From Mya arenaria (Eukaryota; Mollusca; Bivalvia; Myida; Myidae), in contig NC_069136.1 of NCBI RefSeq assembly GCF_026914265.1, forward strand, positions 34,185,368-34,249,367: DNA of 64,000 nt, in the 5' to 3' direction. The position numbers were made by a program, and so were the translations under genes. Below, piece after piece: positions 1-13,900 of this stretch. Below the pieces are notes generated by a model. The model was not told the origin of the DNA. It searched no databases and saw only the letters and a program-made list of their open reading frames with translations. Position 1 is the stretch's first letter. Each line of letters starts with the position of its first letter.

Positions 1-428
1 CATGACTATTTCTACAACACCAATATTGTGGGTCCAAGAGACATAACGTGCGCATTTATTTTATTGCATGTGGGAGAATGTTTATCGTTTGTCCCACATT
101 AAATATATATATATACTATCATCCTGGTGATCAAAGTTATTGAGTGGGATCCCATTGGGTTTCTAAACATATCTTTATATAGCACGGGCTTGGTCATCAA
201 TCGTAATCTTGAATAACAGTTTAACGTCTACCAAAGTAAACAAATACATTTTCTATACTCCACTGCGCAGGGTTATCAAATTGGGCTGACAGACTACTTA
301 TATTACAAACACGATCAGTTCATGATTAGACTAAACCTAATGATAGTTGTTTCGTTATGTAATCCTTATTTATACACCTTCTTAATCGTCACCGTTGCCT
401 GTTGGGATACAATCTTTAATTTATTCAG
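1..428. other. Intron-like edge of the exon-module cluster
   Basis: No exon is recognised. The stretch around 130-190 (a GATC-rich segment, then GGGATCCCATTGGGTTTCT and a TAGCACGGGCT motif) recurs at about 800-850, 8290-8345, 10610-10660 and 29740-29770. In those places it lies in the intron between exon A and exon B. Its presence before the first recognised exon suggests that a further module begins to the left of the window. Confidence 0.5.
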
Positions 429-430
429 AT

Positions 431-2856
431 ATGGGAAAAGCACAGGGTAACCGTGCCAGTAAGTGTTTTATTTTACTAATGCAACTTTTGTTATTTTAAT
501 TGAAAGCTATTCCTATATAGGCATTTGTTTTATTTACAACTACTAAACGCATGCACGCAAAGGAACATAAATATTATTTTAACTAGGTTTAAACAATGAT
601 ATTCGAATACATATTTGTATGAACTTGATTCAAGAAAAACAGCAGCAACAATAAGTTCACTTTTAAGTATTTTAATATGAATTCCGAGATTTACTTACTT
701 ATATTTAAATTTATTTTGAATATGTCTATTATTTGTCAACGAGTTTAAATACTACTTTTCTTCACAGTAAAGCGGTTTTTGTATTTTCTGGAAACTGAAA
801 TTCGATGGGATCCAGTTGTTTTCTACATATTTCTATTTATAGCACGGGCTTTGAAACTGGGTATTGATGAATCGTTTAATAATGTGAAGTTATTTTTATG
901 AATTCACACATGGGATTTTTTTTTGTGGTTGTATTGGCAAACAAATTACCAATTAAAATCCCGTTCAAACAATTATTACGTAAGATATAAACACTTAAAC
1001 AAGTTTAGAGCTACGGCCCCAGGGTTCCAGTGTTTGACACACTCCGACTTCTTTTATTTTCATATTTCATGGTCCGCTTCGACTGATTTGTATGTTCTTT
1101 TAACTTTATCTTTTCTATTTCTTTTGATCTAGGTCGTTCCGTTCGCAAACGAAAGTCAGGATGCAAGGGAAAAGAGAAAAAAGGTAAGAACTGTTAAAAC
1201 CAAAAGTACTTTTTATAAATTGTTTCAGTGTTAGTGAATCAAATCGTTTAACAATCAAACTCAAAAAGGACGGTCTAGTGGTATTAGTATCTGCCTCTCA
1301 TTCAAATGGTTCGAGCCACATCAGGGACGTTCCTTTGGCCTATAAATATGGGGCATGTTTCTATCAAGAAAACGGACCGGAGGTTGATTGATATCAAATG
1401 ATAGATTGGTCACACACAAGCTGAGCGTCATACGATAACAGATTCAAAACAGAGATGAAGAAAAAGAGAAGAAAAACCAGCAGGCATATTATGTTAAATA
1501 GTCCAAGTTAAATTGCTATTTGAGCTTAACGATATAATGAAAAAAACATAAGATTTCCATGGACTATCAAATAAATAGTCAATTTCAGAATAATCGTTGT
1601 TTCAGCGGAAACCACACAGGTCAATATTCATATTTTTCAGGGACATTCAAATCCGATGCTTTCCAGAAAAAAATCAGGTTGGGAGTAAGCACTAAAGATG
1701 AATTTAGATGGAAAGCGAAACGGTACATAAACGCTTTAATTTATATCTATATATTAAGACTGTGTTTTAATAGTAACTTAGTATATGAAAGCCTGATGGA
1801 TACATGATGCAAAGACACATTAATAGTGAATTATACTAAAATAAAAAACAGCGAACCTTACAAAGTCTTCTTTAAATTTTAATGTGCTATAGTATTAATT
1901 AAGGGCACACCTTTAAAATATTATTATAATATGTTCAGTTTAAAATATTGAGGTGATTAGATTTATCGGAGCAAACACCAGTCCAAGGCGACGACCAATA
2001 TATATTATCTCATTAACTCCTTTATACCCGCATACAGAATTATTTAACTCTTGAGATACATAAATCTCATTCAGACATACCGTAAATAGGTGTCCCGGTA
2101 AATCATTTTTTATTTATATATGCATATATATATAAATACTCTTATTCTTGACCGTTGCCTTGTTGAATTGTAGCGTTTACACTAGTCTGATTGGAATTTT
2201 AGGTGTACAACAACGAAACGCAAACTATCTGAAAGAATTAGGTATGGAGGTGGAAGGTCCGAGAAGAAAAAAGGTAGGGACAGTTAACATCAGAATTATT
2301 AGTATATAGTCACAACACTAAGCAAGTTGAAACTAAGCAATAACTAAAAAAGTTGTCTAGTGGTATGAGTGTCTGCCTCACAAACAAAAAGCTTTAGCCT
2401 AACCTCTGTATAAGTTTCTACTAAGGAAACGGCCCGGAAGGTGGTAAATACCTATCAGCATATAGATCAACACATTCAAGCTGAAACAAGCTAATTTTAA
2501 GTCTAAAACAACAACTTAATTTTAGAATTCACATTTTTCATTTTCTCATATACCACGAATTAATGCTACTTGTAGTTAACGACTTCACGATAAAAATAAT
2601 CAGATTTTCATGGACTATGAAATAAAGGAGGTTTTGAAATAAACAATGTTTCTGTCGACATAATACATATTATATAATTCAATTTTTACATATTACAGAG
2701 TCCCACAAAGGGTATGCACGACCATTTAGACCCAGGTCAGGCCCTCAGCCTGTGCCGATTGACAATTTTCGGGGCGGAGTTTCACGTCCATGGACTAGTC
2801 TACCGAAAGCGAACTTACCGACATCGTTCGGAGGTTTCCGGTTAAGTTTAAATTAA
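431..2856 (+). CDS. Exon-module cluster gene 1 (five exons, 129 residues)
   Basis: Function unknown. Exons: 429-458 (ATG at 431), 1133-1183, 1641-1722, 2203-2273 and 2699-2856 (TAA). Each is bounded by AG and GT, and the phases chain as 1, 1, 2, 1 then stop. The coding total is 390 b with no internal stop. Exon 2 starts with SRSVRKRK and ends in a lysine run; exon 4 also ends EKKKG. The product is basic and low in hydrophobic residues, with no signal peptide or membrane segment. The order is A-B-C-(A+B fused)-C. The last exon could instead end at a GTTAAG donor at 2841 (phase 2), but no later A exon is seen and the downstream repeats match those after genes 2 and 3, so a terminal exon is preferred. 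The start is the only ATG in the frame that exits in phase 1; an upstream exon outside the window remains possible. No promoter can be identified. AATAAA lies at 3072. Confidence 0.6.
1262..1440 (+). mobile_element. tRNA-derived SINE remnant, gene 1 module 1
   Basis: Begins GGTCTAGTGGTATTAGTAT (A-box-like) and has GGTTCGAGCC (B box) 30-40 b later, then the shared body (ACGTTC..CTTTGGCC, AACGGACCGGAGG). It lies in the intron between exons B and C. Confidence 0.65.
2203..2273 (+). other. Fused A+B exon of gene 1
   Basis: The 5' half matches A exons (ACGAAACGCAAACT.. CTGAAAGA as at 35545-35594). The 3' half matches the B-exon end (GAGAAGAAAAAAG before GTAGGGAC). Elsewhere 650-1000 b of intron separate A and B, so here the intron has been lost by deletion. 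The result is 71 b with phase 2 in and 1 out, exactly the phase of A plus B, so the frame is kept. Confidence 0.6.
2346..2500 (+). mobile_element. tRNA-derived SINE remnant, gene 1 module 2
   Basis: The A-box-like GTCTAGTGGTATGAGTGTC is clear and the B box is eroded. The tail (AACGGCCCGGAAGGTG, ATCAGCATATAGATC) matches the other copies. It lies between the fused A+B exon and the terminal C exon. Confidence 0.6.
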
Positions 2857-3244
2857 TATATCCAATAACAAGTTCTTTAATGAATGTTTAAAAGTGAAAC
2901 AAAATCATATCAATCACTTAAGGATGTGTCTTTCTGCAAAATAATTGAGAGTACAGGTATGTCAGCCACTTGAATATACAATGTTTTGTTTATTACCTTG
3001 TACATACATATTGACATATTTCATTTAATATATTTTATGAGTAATTATCGATGTACAATGTATAAGTCGGAAATAAACATTTTGTCATGTGATCAATGTA
3101 ATGGTGTTGGTTGGTTATTTGACTGCGTCGGCCCCAATGGGAGTATCAGTGTTGTTTGGTTGTCAAGCATAATTCACAGACAGAATACTGGTATGAGCTA
3201 CACTGGTTCATTAACGTGTCGTATTGTATAACGTTGACACACGA
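2857..3244. other. 3' flank of gene 1
   Basis: AT-rich, with an AATAAA at 3072 that could serve gene 1. No other gene is supported. Confidence 0.4.
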
Positions 3245-3410
3245 GACCTTCATTTAATATCCCTCCGGTACGGTTAGAGGCAAGCCCTGGGTCGAGACAT
3301 AATTGTTCTGTTACTGGACCAAGGATCCTACAGATGGCCGGATGTGCGTAAGTAAGCTCTATATTGGTTCTTCTAGTATTTTTGGTTCGAAACAAGACAA
3401 TCAAACTTAC
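3245..3410 (-). mobile_element. tRNA-derived SINE remnant, minus strand
   Basis: Aligns by eye with 42815-42985 (shared GGATCC core, ATGGCC/ATGGTCC, TTGGTTCT, ATTTT.GG.TCGA). That copy has readable A and B boxes on the minus strand. Both lie in the 3' flank of a cluster gene, so they appear to be duplicates of one insertion. Confidence 0.45.
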
Positions 3411-3469
3411 ACGGGAAAACAGAAGGCTTGGTTTCTTTCGGGCAATAAATATTTTTGAACATACCTCCC

Positions 3470-3650
3470 CTAATGCCCGGTATAACTGAGACTTCGTTGA
3501 TTCATATGGAAACGCTGTCAATGCCAAACAGCACTGGCCTCAGTATTAAAAGATGAAGTAAAGTTCAACGACATCGAAGAACCATCATTGCGGACCTTAA
3601 CGCCCCTGCAATATACGTTTTCGCAAGATTTGTTAAAGATAAACAGCACG
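3470..3650. repeat. Conserved 3'-flank segment of the gene cluster
   Basis: Matches 19915-20110 downstream of gene 2 (GTCAATGCC.AACA.CA.TGGCCT, then GGAC.TTAACGCCCCTGCAATAT). In both places it comes directly before the ~80-bp array, so it marks a duplicated gene-plus-flank block. Confidence 0.55.
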
Positions 3651-3699
3651 GTAAATGCAGTTACCATCTTGGATAAAAGTACTTCAAACCAACTAAAGC

Positions 3700-4265
3700 A
3701 TCCAACGTATGAAACAGCAGCCTCTGTGTAATCTAAACTGTTTATTGTACCCAGTGGTAAGTGCAGAACTGACCACGCCCGCTAGTGTATACAGCAGAAG
3801 CCTCGGTTTGATCGAGACAAATCATTGTCTTCAAGAATAAGTAATACATTGACCACGCCCGCTCGTGCATGAAACTGCAGTTGTAGTTTAATCGAGACAG
3901 TTCATTGTCCGCAAGGATAAGTGCTGCACTGACTACGCCCGCTAGTGTATGAAACTGTAGTTTTAGTTAAATGGAAACAGTTCATTGTCCGCAAGGATAA
4001 GTGCTGCACTGACCACGCCCGCTAGTGTATGAAAAAGTAGTTTAGTTTAATTGAGATTGTTAATTGTCCACAATGGTAAGTGCAGCACTGACCACGCCCG
4101 CTAGTGTATGAAACAGCAGTTTTAGTTTAATCGAGACAGTTCATTGACCGCAATGGTAAGTGCTGCATTGACCACGCCCGTTCTTGTATGAAACAGCAGC
4201 TTTGGTTTTATCGAGACTGTTCATTGTCCACAAAGGTAATGGAAGCATTGTCCACTCCGGCTTTC
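3700..4265. repeat. ~80-bp tandem repeat, about 7 units
   Basis: Each unit carries AAGTGCAGCACTGACCACG, then CCCGCTAGTGTATGAAAC, CAGCAG.CT and a TT.ATCGAGACTGTTCATTG segment. It is the same repeat as the larger array at 20190-22870. Confidence 0.85.
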
Positions 4266-4627
4266 AGGCTAGCATCGGCTTTCGCGTTTATCTATACGAG
4301 CCGAAATAAGTAACCGGGCATCAAACAATAACTGGTGAGAGTAGCCAACAGAAATATCATTATAAACAATTACCATTCAAATTACACATTAATTACTACA
4401 CATGTGATTTAAAGGATTATGTCCAATTAAACTATCACTCACAGTTGCTATATATTCCGATTTGTATAAGTCTGAGAATATCTTAGTCGTAAACCACACG
4501 GTGTTTAAGAGCGTAAAGGTACGGGCAGAACGTGTTAAGTTCATACATTTTCTTGAAACGCAGGGGCGTAACGCCTAGAAATATACGACCATACATACAA
4601 TCTGTATTCAAAAGGATGTACATGAAG

Positions 4628-4766
4628 TTAGCGGCCTAGCGCTCAAGCGGCCAAGCGACATAAAGTTAGCGGCCTAGCGGCCTTGCAGCCTGGCGGCGTG
4701 AGGTTAAAGGCCTAACGGCCTATCGGCCTAGCGGCATGATCTTGGCGGTCTTGCGGCCTAGCAGCT
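4628..4766. repeat. GCGGCCTA-type short minisatellite
   Basis: About fifteen imperfect copies of an 8-10 b GCGGCCTAGC motif (variants GCGGCCTTGC, ACGGCCTATC, GCGGCATGA). It is GC-rich in an otherwise AT-rich region. Confidence 0.8.
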
Positions 4767-7700
4767 ATTTTTTTCTCTATTTCAAAGCAATTGCTAATGC
4801 ATTTTCTTTGAAAACAATGGTATATCAACGTGTTTTAATAAATTAGCATAGCGGCCTTAAATTGTTCTCTTTACCAGAGCATTTCTCTTCTAAAAAATAA
4901 TAAATGTACTGCTTTAATACACAAATTATCAATCTGAAGTGATTTTAAACATTTTTTTTCAAAACAGTCGATCAAGCACTTAAGCACTTCACAATGGCTA
5001 GTACATTACGCCTGGAAATTAACGATCAGAAGCCTTAACATCTGTATTGAAACGGGGCCCAGCACGGTTACTTTACTTTGCTGGTATCATTTAAGTAGAA
5101 GCGAAGTTATAGTAAATGATCCTGAAATGTCACAGGAACCAGACTTATTAAAAAAATGCATAAATATCGAAAGTAAAAATGAACTCTTATATTGATGCAA
5201 GCCACACTTATAATATAAGAAATATTAGAATATATCTTTTAATAATGATAATAATTATATTTATGAGCTTTTGCAGAGCAAACGCCATTCTTAGTCGACG
5301 GACAAATATACTTAAGTACGGCAGCCAAATAAGGTATTTCAACTAGACCTTGCATGGCGGTGAATAGAAAATGTTCTGGTAGCCTAGACCTTCTTATACA
5401 ATAATCCGATTGAAGACCTCGCGCCCCCTTTGGTGATTTATTTCATATTAAAGATGGTGTCCAAGATGACCGCCGAGTTTTACGAATTCCACAATATACA
5501 TTGAATTGTGTGTTAATGATTTCCTTTTTTCCAAATCTATAATTGATATATATGAACCAATACATTCTCATTAAATCTAACATATTTCAGCCGTCTAAAT
5601 AAGCAAAACTGACATATTAGTTTGGTGTTGTTGCTAATACCGTTTTTAATGGAAAGTCAGTTTTTTGTAAACATTTATAGCCCATTGTTACACTACTTGC
5701 ATATAAATGATATCGGCTATAAATAAACCAAAATGGTGTCCAAGAAAAACACCCACATAACCTTAGAGTAAATAAAACGTGCACTATCATTCTGTTTTGC
5801 ATCGAAAACCATGCCAGTATATTATGATGTTTGAATTGAGAGCTATAGCATATAATTCATCGAAGACAACTTGATAATATTTGCTACTATTCTGTATCTT
5901 TAATGCCCTAATTGTATGCCTTTTTGTAAGATCTTATGAATTTATTAGATTGCGTTGATAAACATATAAGTATTCGAACATTATTTTGGAAGTAATAAAG
6001 TTTAAAATGGTATCCAAGGATAAGGATGAACACCGAAGGTACGATTATTTAAAATTATATCAACTGATTTAAGACTTAATGCGATGTCAACGTTTCCATC
6101 AAGTTCTTATGAATATTTACGTATCTCTCACAGACAACGTAGATTCAAACTTAAGTTTATAGGTTAATGTTTGTCTCTAAATAAAAATCATCACTTCACA
6201 TTTTTCTACGCATTAAGCACGTTTTTAAAAGTCGTTCAGGGCTTTTCTTGAGACGCGATTTAATACGACAATTAATTTGACTACTTTATCAATACCCAGC
6301 TACTTGACGATATATGACGATGCCTTCACGGTTAATCATGGCCTTTCCATAGCAGAAACGTACCGTTAGAACATCAGTCCAGATTTTGAGCGATTCGAGA
6401 CACTTTCTTGATCCTGTAAAACATTATCATTTGAACATTATCGTAGTAGCAAATACGTAAAAACGTATCAGTAGCAGCGTTGTCGATCGTGCTAATAGTC
6501 GTAGCTGATCATTTATTAGTTTGTATATTCAAGATAAATTTCATAGTAGACAAATCTGAGGTCGCGTCTTAACCTTAGCCAAACGTTGTACAGCGTTTGA
6601 ATCTGTCTTTGTGCTCTAACAATACGTAACAAAACGTATTTCATTTGTAGTTATTCAAACTTTATTGTGACAAGGATATCAGGCACAATTGCCACTGAAG
6701 ACAACGAAGGTGGTATATTTCAGGTCATATTATTTGCTTATTTGTACTTCTTTTCAGTTTGGTCAAAATCAGTTTGTTACAGCCACGGCTAATTTGAAGA
6801 GAAAAACAACAACAGATTGATGGCCCCTCGAGATATGAATTGGCTCGTATCCATTAGTGATCAATACACGTGACATTAGGCGTAGCAAGTTTCCTCGATC
6901 ATGGATCCCATTATTATTCTACGAAGAGTGTACGATTAATGCGGATACTAACGACTTCTGTTCGCGTACCGATCTATTTTGCCCATATATTGGCCTAGCA
7001 TGACTCTGTTATGGAGTTGTTTCGTTAACTCCACAGTTATAGACGTCGAATAGTCGTTGTTTGTCATGTATTGTTGGGACTTGAACTCTCATCGTATAAT
7101 GGAAGGGGGCCATTGTCGTGACATATTAATAGTCGTTTATATATTGATGTTATTCGCATTATCGTCGAGGATAAACCTCCTGCTATAAATGACATGTTCT
7201 TCCTATTTCACCTTATAAACACCTCACTGCAATTGTGTCGCTAGTGTGGCGACGATCGATCCTATTCTGGTATTTTCTCACACGATCTTATCGTAAAGAA
7301 GCAAATCGTTACTTCAAATGTGACGGCATGCCATCACTATGAATCTTCTGCAGTCTTTTCAAATCATGAAATATCAACATTGCTCGTAAATTTTAAAATA
7401 TCTTCAGAAAGGCTGTCACTCGGGGCCAATCGAGGCAAAATCTGTACAGTGTGAGTCATGCTTAAAAGTTCAACAAAGTACAATGAACTTATGCCAGTCT
7501 TTCTTTATATCACCATACTATCTTCTTGTTGCCATCTTACCATTTTCATTGCAAAATTATAATAACTTTAATATGTCATCTCTTAAAGGTTCACACTGAA
7601 GCTTGTTACATTTTTTTATTATTTGATTGCATTATTATTTTCAACTCATTTGGCTTTAATGATCAAAGCAAAAAAAATGTGTAATGTCGTATTAGAGCGT

Positions 7701-7962
7701 CTCGGTTACCTAGATATGCAAACTCATTACACCGCTGCAGGGTTCTTAACTTCGGCTGCCGGACTATTAGCATATTCCCATTTAAACGCAAAAACTCTTA
7801 TCTGCTAATAATACCCCAATCACATTACGACAATACGTAAATATAGCTTTTTGGAAAATCCTTATTATTTTCCTGTTTCACATCTTTTTAATAAGTTTAC
7901 ATATTTCACATGTTTCGTTGCTTGTTAAATTATAGTTTTAATCTAATCATATGGATTTATAG
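4767..7962. other. Intergenic stretch without recognised genes
   Basis: No coding region is supported on either strand. Three spaced copies of AAAATGGTGTCCAAG (near 5452, 5730 and 6003, about 275 b apart) hint at an old decayed tandem repeat. The last few hundred bases match the region before gene 3a and so belong to the gene 2 module unit. Confidence 0.5.
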
Positions 7963-7975
7963 CTGTTTCCCAAAC

Positions 7976-10900
7976 ATGGGAAAAACAACCAAACGAGGTA
8001 ACCTTTCTAATTATAACTTTAAGTATTTTATTTTGCTGGTGCAGTGTTTTCTTGTTTTAAACGAAAACTACTCCTAAACGGGCATCACTTTTAATAACAA
8101 CATACAAAATAGCATGAACAATAAAGGAACACAAGTAATTTAACACAAGTTAAAGAACGATATTTGGATTAAACTTAACATTACTCATCATTTAGTTATA
8201 TGTGGTAGAAGGTTTATTATTGCCCCAATATATACATATACTACATTCTTTGCGGTGATCAAAGTTTATACATTTTCTGAAAACGTAAATTTTGTGGGAT
8301 CCCATTGGGTTTCTACACACATCTTTTTATAGCACAGGCTTGAAAATGAACATTGATGATTCTTCATAGTTAATTTAATGAATTTATACACGGTTTCTTG
8401 GGGGGGATGGGGGGAGGGTGGCCAAGCATTAAAATACCGGGTTAAATATTAAAATCAATCTGCATTAGTGCCAGTATTGCAATTCCAGTTCAAACTATGA
8501 TTTTGTATAGTATCGATATTTAGCATTCTAAAAGTTAGGGACTACGATTTAAGGATCAAATGTTGGAAGCGTTCCGACTACATGGTATATTTTATATTTC
8601 GAGATTTCCGCTCCGATAACATTGTTTGTTTTTCAACTTTATTTTTATTTCTTTTAGATCCAGGTTGATCCGTACGCAAAAAGCTACCTAAATCAGGGAG
8701 CAAGACTGATAAGAAAAGAACAGGTAAATCAAACAGTTTAAGCCAACATGATTTTTAAAATATTGTAATAAAATGGATAATTGCTTTTTCCCGTGGAAGA
8801 TCGTAATCTATTTCACCAAGTGAGCACCAACAATTTTTAAACTCGAGGTGAAAAATATTGCAATCTTACATTGATACTAACTTGATTTTATTATATGCCT
8901 AAAATAGGAGTAAAAAGTCATTTACTTACACTTTAAGAAAAAAAACAACAAGCACCAGTTATCCATGCACACATAACGGCATTTATGAAATGACGTCGTT
9001 GAAATTGTACCAGAGCCCTTTGCATGGTGACGTTTTGATTTGGAACTGAATGCAGGATAAAATTTCAAAACATGGAACAATGTCAATTCGATATTTTCAC
9101 TGTTTCAATCTTTGAAATATCAATTCTATTTTACTGATGAATCTATATAAACCACAGAAAAACATATAATAAATTATTATTATATTTTAAGTTTACAGCG
9201 TGAAATTGTCAAATATTCAAACCCAGAAGGGTGATCTAGTGTTATAAGTGTCTACCTCTCATTCAATAGTCTCGAACCGTACCAGGGACATTCTCCTTGG
9301 CCACTAAATAAGGTCAGCTTAAAACTGGTTTCTACCAAGAAAACGGACTTTAGGTTCTGCAAGCTAAATGATGGTTCCATTCGAGCTGAAATATTTAGTA
9401 TAAAAAGTATACAGTTCCAAAATGAAGGAAAACGAGGTTCGTGAACACCAGTATGCAGATTGTGTTGAACATTCCAAGTCGAATAGAATTTCTGTTGAAC
9501 GATATCAGGATAAAATCCGATTTTCATGGGCAATCCATTAAAGCCGGTTTTAAAACATATAAGGTTTCAGAGTCCACTGCACATATCATCTTAGCCAATG
9601 TTCAAATATTTCAGGGACCAACAAATCTGATGCGGTCCCGAAGCGACCCAGGTCTGGTGCTGAACATGTTCCCTCTGCCGATAAATCAAGACGAAGATCA
9701 AAACGGTATATTGAAAAGTTTTGAATGGTTACTTTGATCCAGGAGTATAAAATGAAAAACAAATGTATGCATGAGGCAATGACGAATAAATGAAGAATTC
9801 TGCCAAAATTATATCCAATCCTATATACCTTACCCTTTCTCTCTGCAGTGCATGCAGTTACAGGAACAAGAGTTATTTCCCTTTTGGCCTCTAAAATTAA
9901 AGTAAATGTTTTCATTATATTCATGTCGGACACACTTTTATAAAATCATATATTTTAATAATTATAATATGTATAAGTTTTATCGGAGCAAACACCAGCT
10001 TAAGTCTACGATTAATATACTTCTATCATAAACAAATATAAACGTGTATACGTGCGACACGCAAAGATAGCTTTATGGGAAATCGTTATTTATATAGTAT
10101 ATACATTTTCACCATTGACCATTTGATTGTATAAAATAGTGTTCACATAATCAAATTTGTTTTAGGTTTGTTCCAACTATTGAAAAGAAAACCGCAAAAC
10201 GAGTTGTCCTTTCTGGTCGTAAGTATTTTATTTACATGTACAGACTTTGTTGGATATACTGAATGCATTCCAAACAGATTCAATTCTATTTAAGATCCAT
10301 GCCCTAATGGAATCAGTTTTAAAACCATTGTTCAAAATCAGCCAAAAGGAATATGTACATTTCAACACAGTTTAAAGAATGATACAATTTGCATCAAGTC
10401 GTAAAAACACCAATATTCTGAGAAGAAATCGGAATTTTCAGTGACGTTACACACACATTGCGTATTAAAGAAGAAAAGCGCGTTCAAAAAGTATAAAGTA
10501 GATACTGAGATGAATATTTACTTGTCGTTTAATTTTATCTGAGAGTATGTTTATTATTTGTCTCAGATTATATATACCACATTCCTTCACGGGAATCAAA
10601 GTTGATAAATTTTCTGAATGGGATCTCGTTTGGTTACAACACATATATATTTGAATCACGGGTTTCGAAATAAACGTGGATTAGCATAAGCATAGATACG
10701 CTCCGAGTGAATGTAATTTGTGATTTGCGATGTGTATGGCAAAAAAAAAATATATCAAAATAAATCTTAAGATAAATCTATGTTATTGCCAACAACTTTA
10801 ACTCTAATTAAAACAATCATTTTGAAAAATATCAAAATTCCAAATACTAAAAGTTAGGGACTTCTCCAAAGAACGCTCTCTCTTGCACCAAGTCCCGGAA

Positions 10901-13900
10901 ACGCTCCGACTACTTTGTTTATTAAAAATCAGATCATCAGTTCATCTAACTGTTTTAGATGAAGGTCGTTCCGTACGCGAAACACAGTTCGCGTTAAGGC
11001 ACGAAAGGGACAAAACGACTGAGTCAAATTATAAAAACACGAAAAGGTTGTTTTGTGATACACTTGTCAGTCTCTCACTCGAGATGTTCGAGACATACTT
11101 TTTTGGCTTCTGTGAGGACACCTCGGTACTGGGGTGGTATTCAATACACGACATAAGTTGATCTTATGGTCACACATAATTGACTTAATTCACACAGTTG
11201 GTCAGTTATTGAAAATATTTACTCCGATTACCTACATCGTTCTTAGATCCAATTAGGACCAATAATGAATACCAGTCCAGACTTCTACTAAAACAACGGG
11301 CCCGAAAGCGATTCATATCAGCCTGTATATGGCTTACAATCGAACTGAACTGAATTAATACATAAATATAGTAAACAACAACCAAAAACTCATTCAGCCA
11401 TGCACATTTTGATAATATAAGTTTCCATTGATTTTCGTGCTTAGTGAAGTCATATAAAACTATCCGATTTTCAAGGTATGTAAATTAATGGAGGTTTGAA
11501 AATCATCCATGTTTCAGAAACATCAGACAAATCATAATAGTCAACGTCCACACATTTCAGGAGACAAAAAATGTGATGCGACCCAGAAGAGTCCCCTGTT
11601 GCTTGAGTTTGTTTCCCCAGTCGACAAAAGAAGAAAAGTCAAACGGAAAACGTAAGAGCTGACAGTGTATTAATAGTAACTTTGTATGCAAATCTAATGA
11701 ACGCATCAAAAAGCACGTAAATTAAAAAGATATATTGCAACTGTACTTAAAACTACTATTCTTTTTCTGACATGAACACGAACCAGATTGTTTTACCTGA
11801 ATCATGAGGAAATCTCTTATGTAAATGTATGACATAATTATATAATATATTTTAAGCTTGGATTGAGTACATACCAGTAATTTCATTTTAAATAATATCA
11901 TATTTTGTGGTATAAGTATAAGCATTTGCCCCATCATCACCATTGGATTGTAGGAATACAGTTATTTATTTGTTATTGATTGGGTTTTAGCAGTTCAGTA
12001 ACCACGCAAGGCAAAAAGTCTCAACGGAAGGGAGGTAAGTATTTTTTTTTACTGGTGCAGATTTTGTTGGATAAACATGACGTCTAAAAGGTTTAAGTTA
12101 AAATCAAGAACTAGACAACCGTTTTGAAAACAAAGTTCTGAAAGCCATGAACGCACAGGAACATTAGTATAACAACACCGTTTAAAATGATGTTCAGAGG
12201 CACATTTACATCAACTATCACGACAACACAAATATTTTTACAATAACAATTGAAGTATAACACAACATGTGCATGAAGTAAAAGACACGTTTAAATGGTA
12301 TAACTTGTATAATGAGGAAGAACTTAATGAACTTGGTGGGAGGTTATGGTCCAAGGGTACTACATCCCTTACGTCAAATCCCAGAACCACCCCTACTGCC
12401 TTGTTCATGTTTACATTTCGCGTTGTTTTTGATTGATTTAGGCCAGTCTCCCTTCTTTACGGCGTTTGCTGAGATGTTCAAATCAGAGCACCAACAGCAC
12501 AAGAAAAAGAAAGGTAGGAACAGTTAAAACCAGAATTACGTCAAATATATTGTTCAATTGTTAAGATGGTGTACAATCAAAGCCCCAAAAGGTGGTATAT
12601 TGGTCTTTATAAAGGGTTGAGTCGTACCAGGGAGGTTATCAAGACCTCTATATATGACCACACTGTACCGGTTACTACCAGAAACAAACCCGAGAGTGAC
12701 GCTTATCAGCCTATAGATGGCACAAAATCGCGTGGAAAAAAAAAATCATCCGATTTTCATAAAATATTACATAAAGCAGTTTATTAAATAATCAATGTTT
12801 CAGGCGACAACAAAACATTTAATGCTTGTCAACGTTCACACATTTCAGGGACTAAATCTTATGCGGTCCAGAAGAGTTCCCTGTTGCTTGAGTTTGTTTC
12901 CCCTGTCGAAGAAAGAAGAAGGCAAGTCAAACAGTATACATAAATTTGAAGCTGATAGTGTTTAAAAAGTAATTTAGAATGGAAAAAATAATGCATGTTT
13001 CATGCAAGAGCACCTTCATAAAATTGTACACTGATATTTGCCTAAATACTACATTTTTGCCATGTACAGGACACAGATTTAGTTTTTTTTCCTTAATCAT
13101 GACAACAAAAGTTTGATATAGGTGTAGAACACAATAATATATATAGTTTGATCAGAAAGTATTGAGAATTACAAGGGGGAGTCAATAAGTTCGTGAACGA
13201 CCACTTTTTGTCGCTTATTGTACATCTTTTTTTTCTTGAATTGTTTTTAACATCATAGTTCACATGTGATTTAATAAATATGGAAATTAATTACTAACTT
13301 ATTTCATATTTTAAATATTTTATATTGATTTATTATTACACACTGTCAACAACGCGGCGCACTTTGAAATGGCGCTGTATCTAACATAACAATGTTATAT
13401 AAAGTACGTCATTTTTGCGGGAAAAGAGCGTGTGATTCAGGCGAGACTTTTACTGACGTCACTTTGACTTTGACGTATATACGAAGTTTTGACGTCATAC
13501 CATAAACGACAACGGTGCGCTGACCTTTTAAAATACCCACACTAGGATTATCTTCAAGTAAATGACGTCAATGGATAACGTTGAGAAGCGGGCTGTCATT
13601 AAGCATGGCGTTAGAGTCGGAATGACGCCCACCGACAAGCTCAAGTTCATGAATCGGACCCTCTTCACCGCCACCAAAAAAAGCAAAGGTCATCAAGTCA
13701 GCGAAAAAAGTGATGTTCCTCGTCTTCATGGATCACCGGGGCATACTCCTGTCACATGCCATCCCCACTGACAAGACCGTCAACGCGGGTTATTATCAGA
13801 AGGTAAACAGTATTAAAAGTCTAAAAATATTGTTTTATTAGTTGGATTTAAATATTATATTTTAAATAAATGCTTATTTACAAAAATAATAAAGTGTTTC

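Noticed and set aside
2699-2840. Reading 2699-2840 as an internal C exon with a GTTAAG donor
   Set aside because: Phase would fit, but no later A exon follows and the downstream flank matches that after the other terminal exons.
5450-6020. Tandem repeat based on AAAATGGTGTCCAAG
   Set aside because: Three short matches at ~275-b spacing, but the intervening sequence does not align by eye; left as a note only.
9586-9933. Minus-strand 115-codon frame over gene 2 exon C
   Set aside because: The plus-strand exon with splice sites and conserved phase explains the region.
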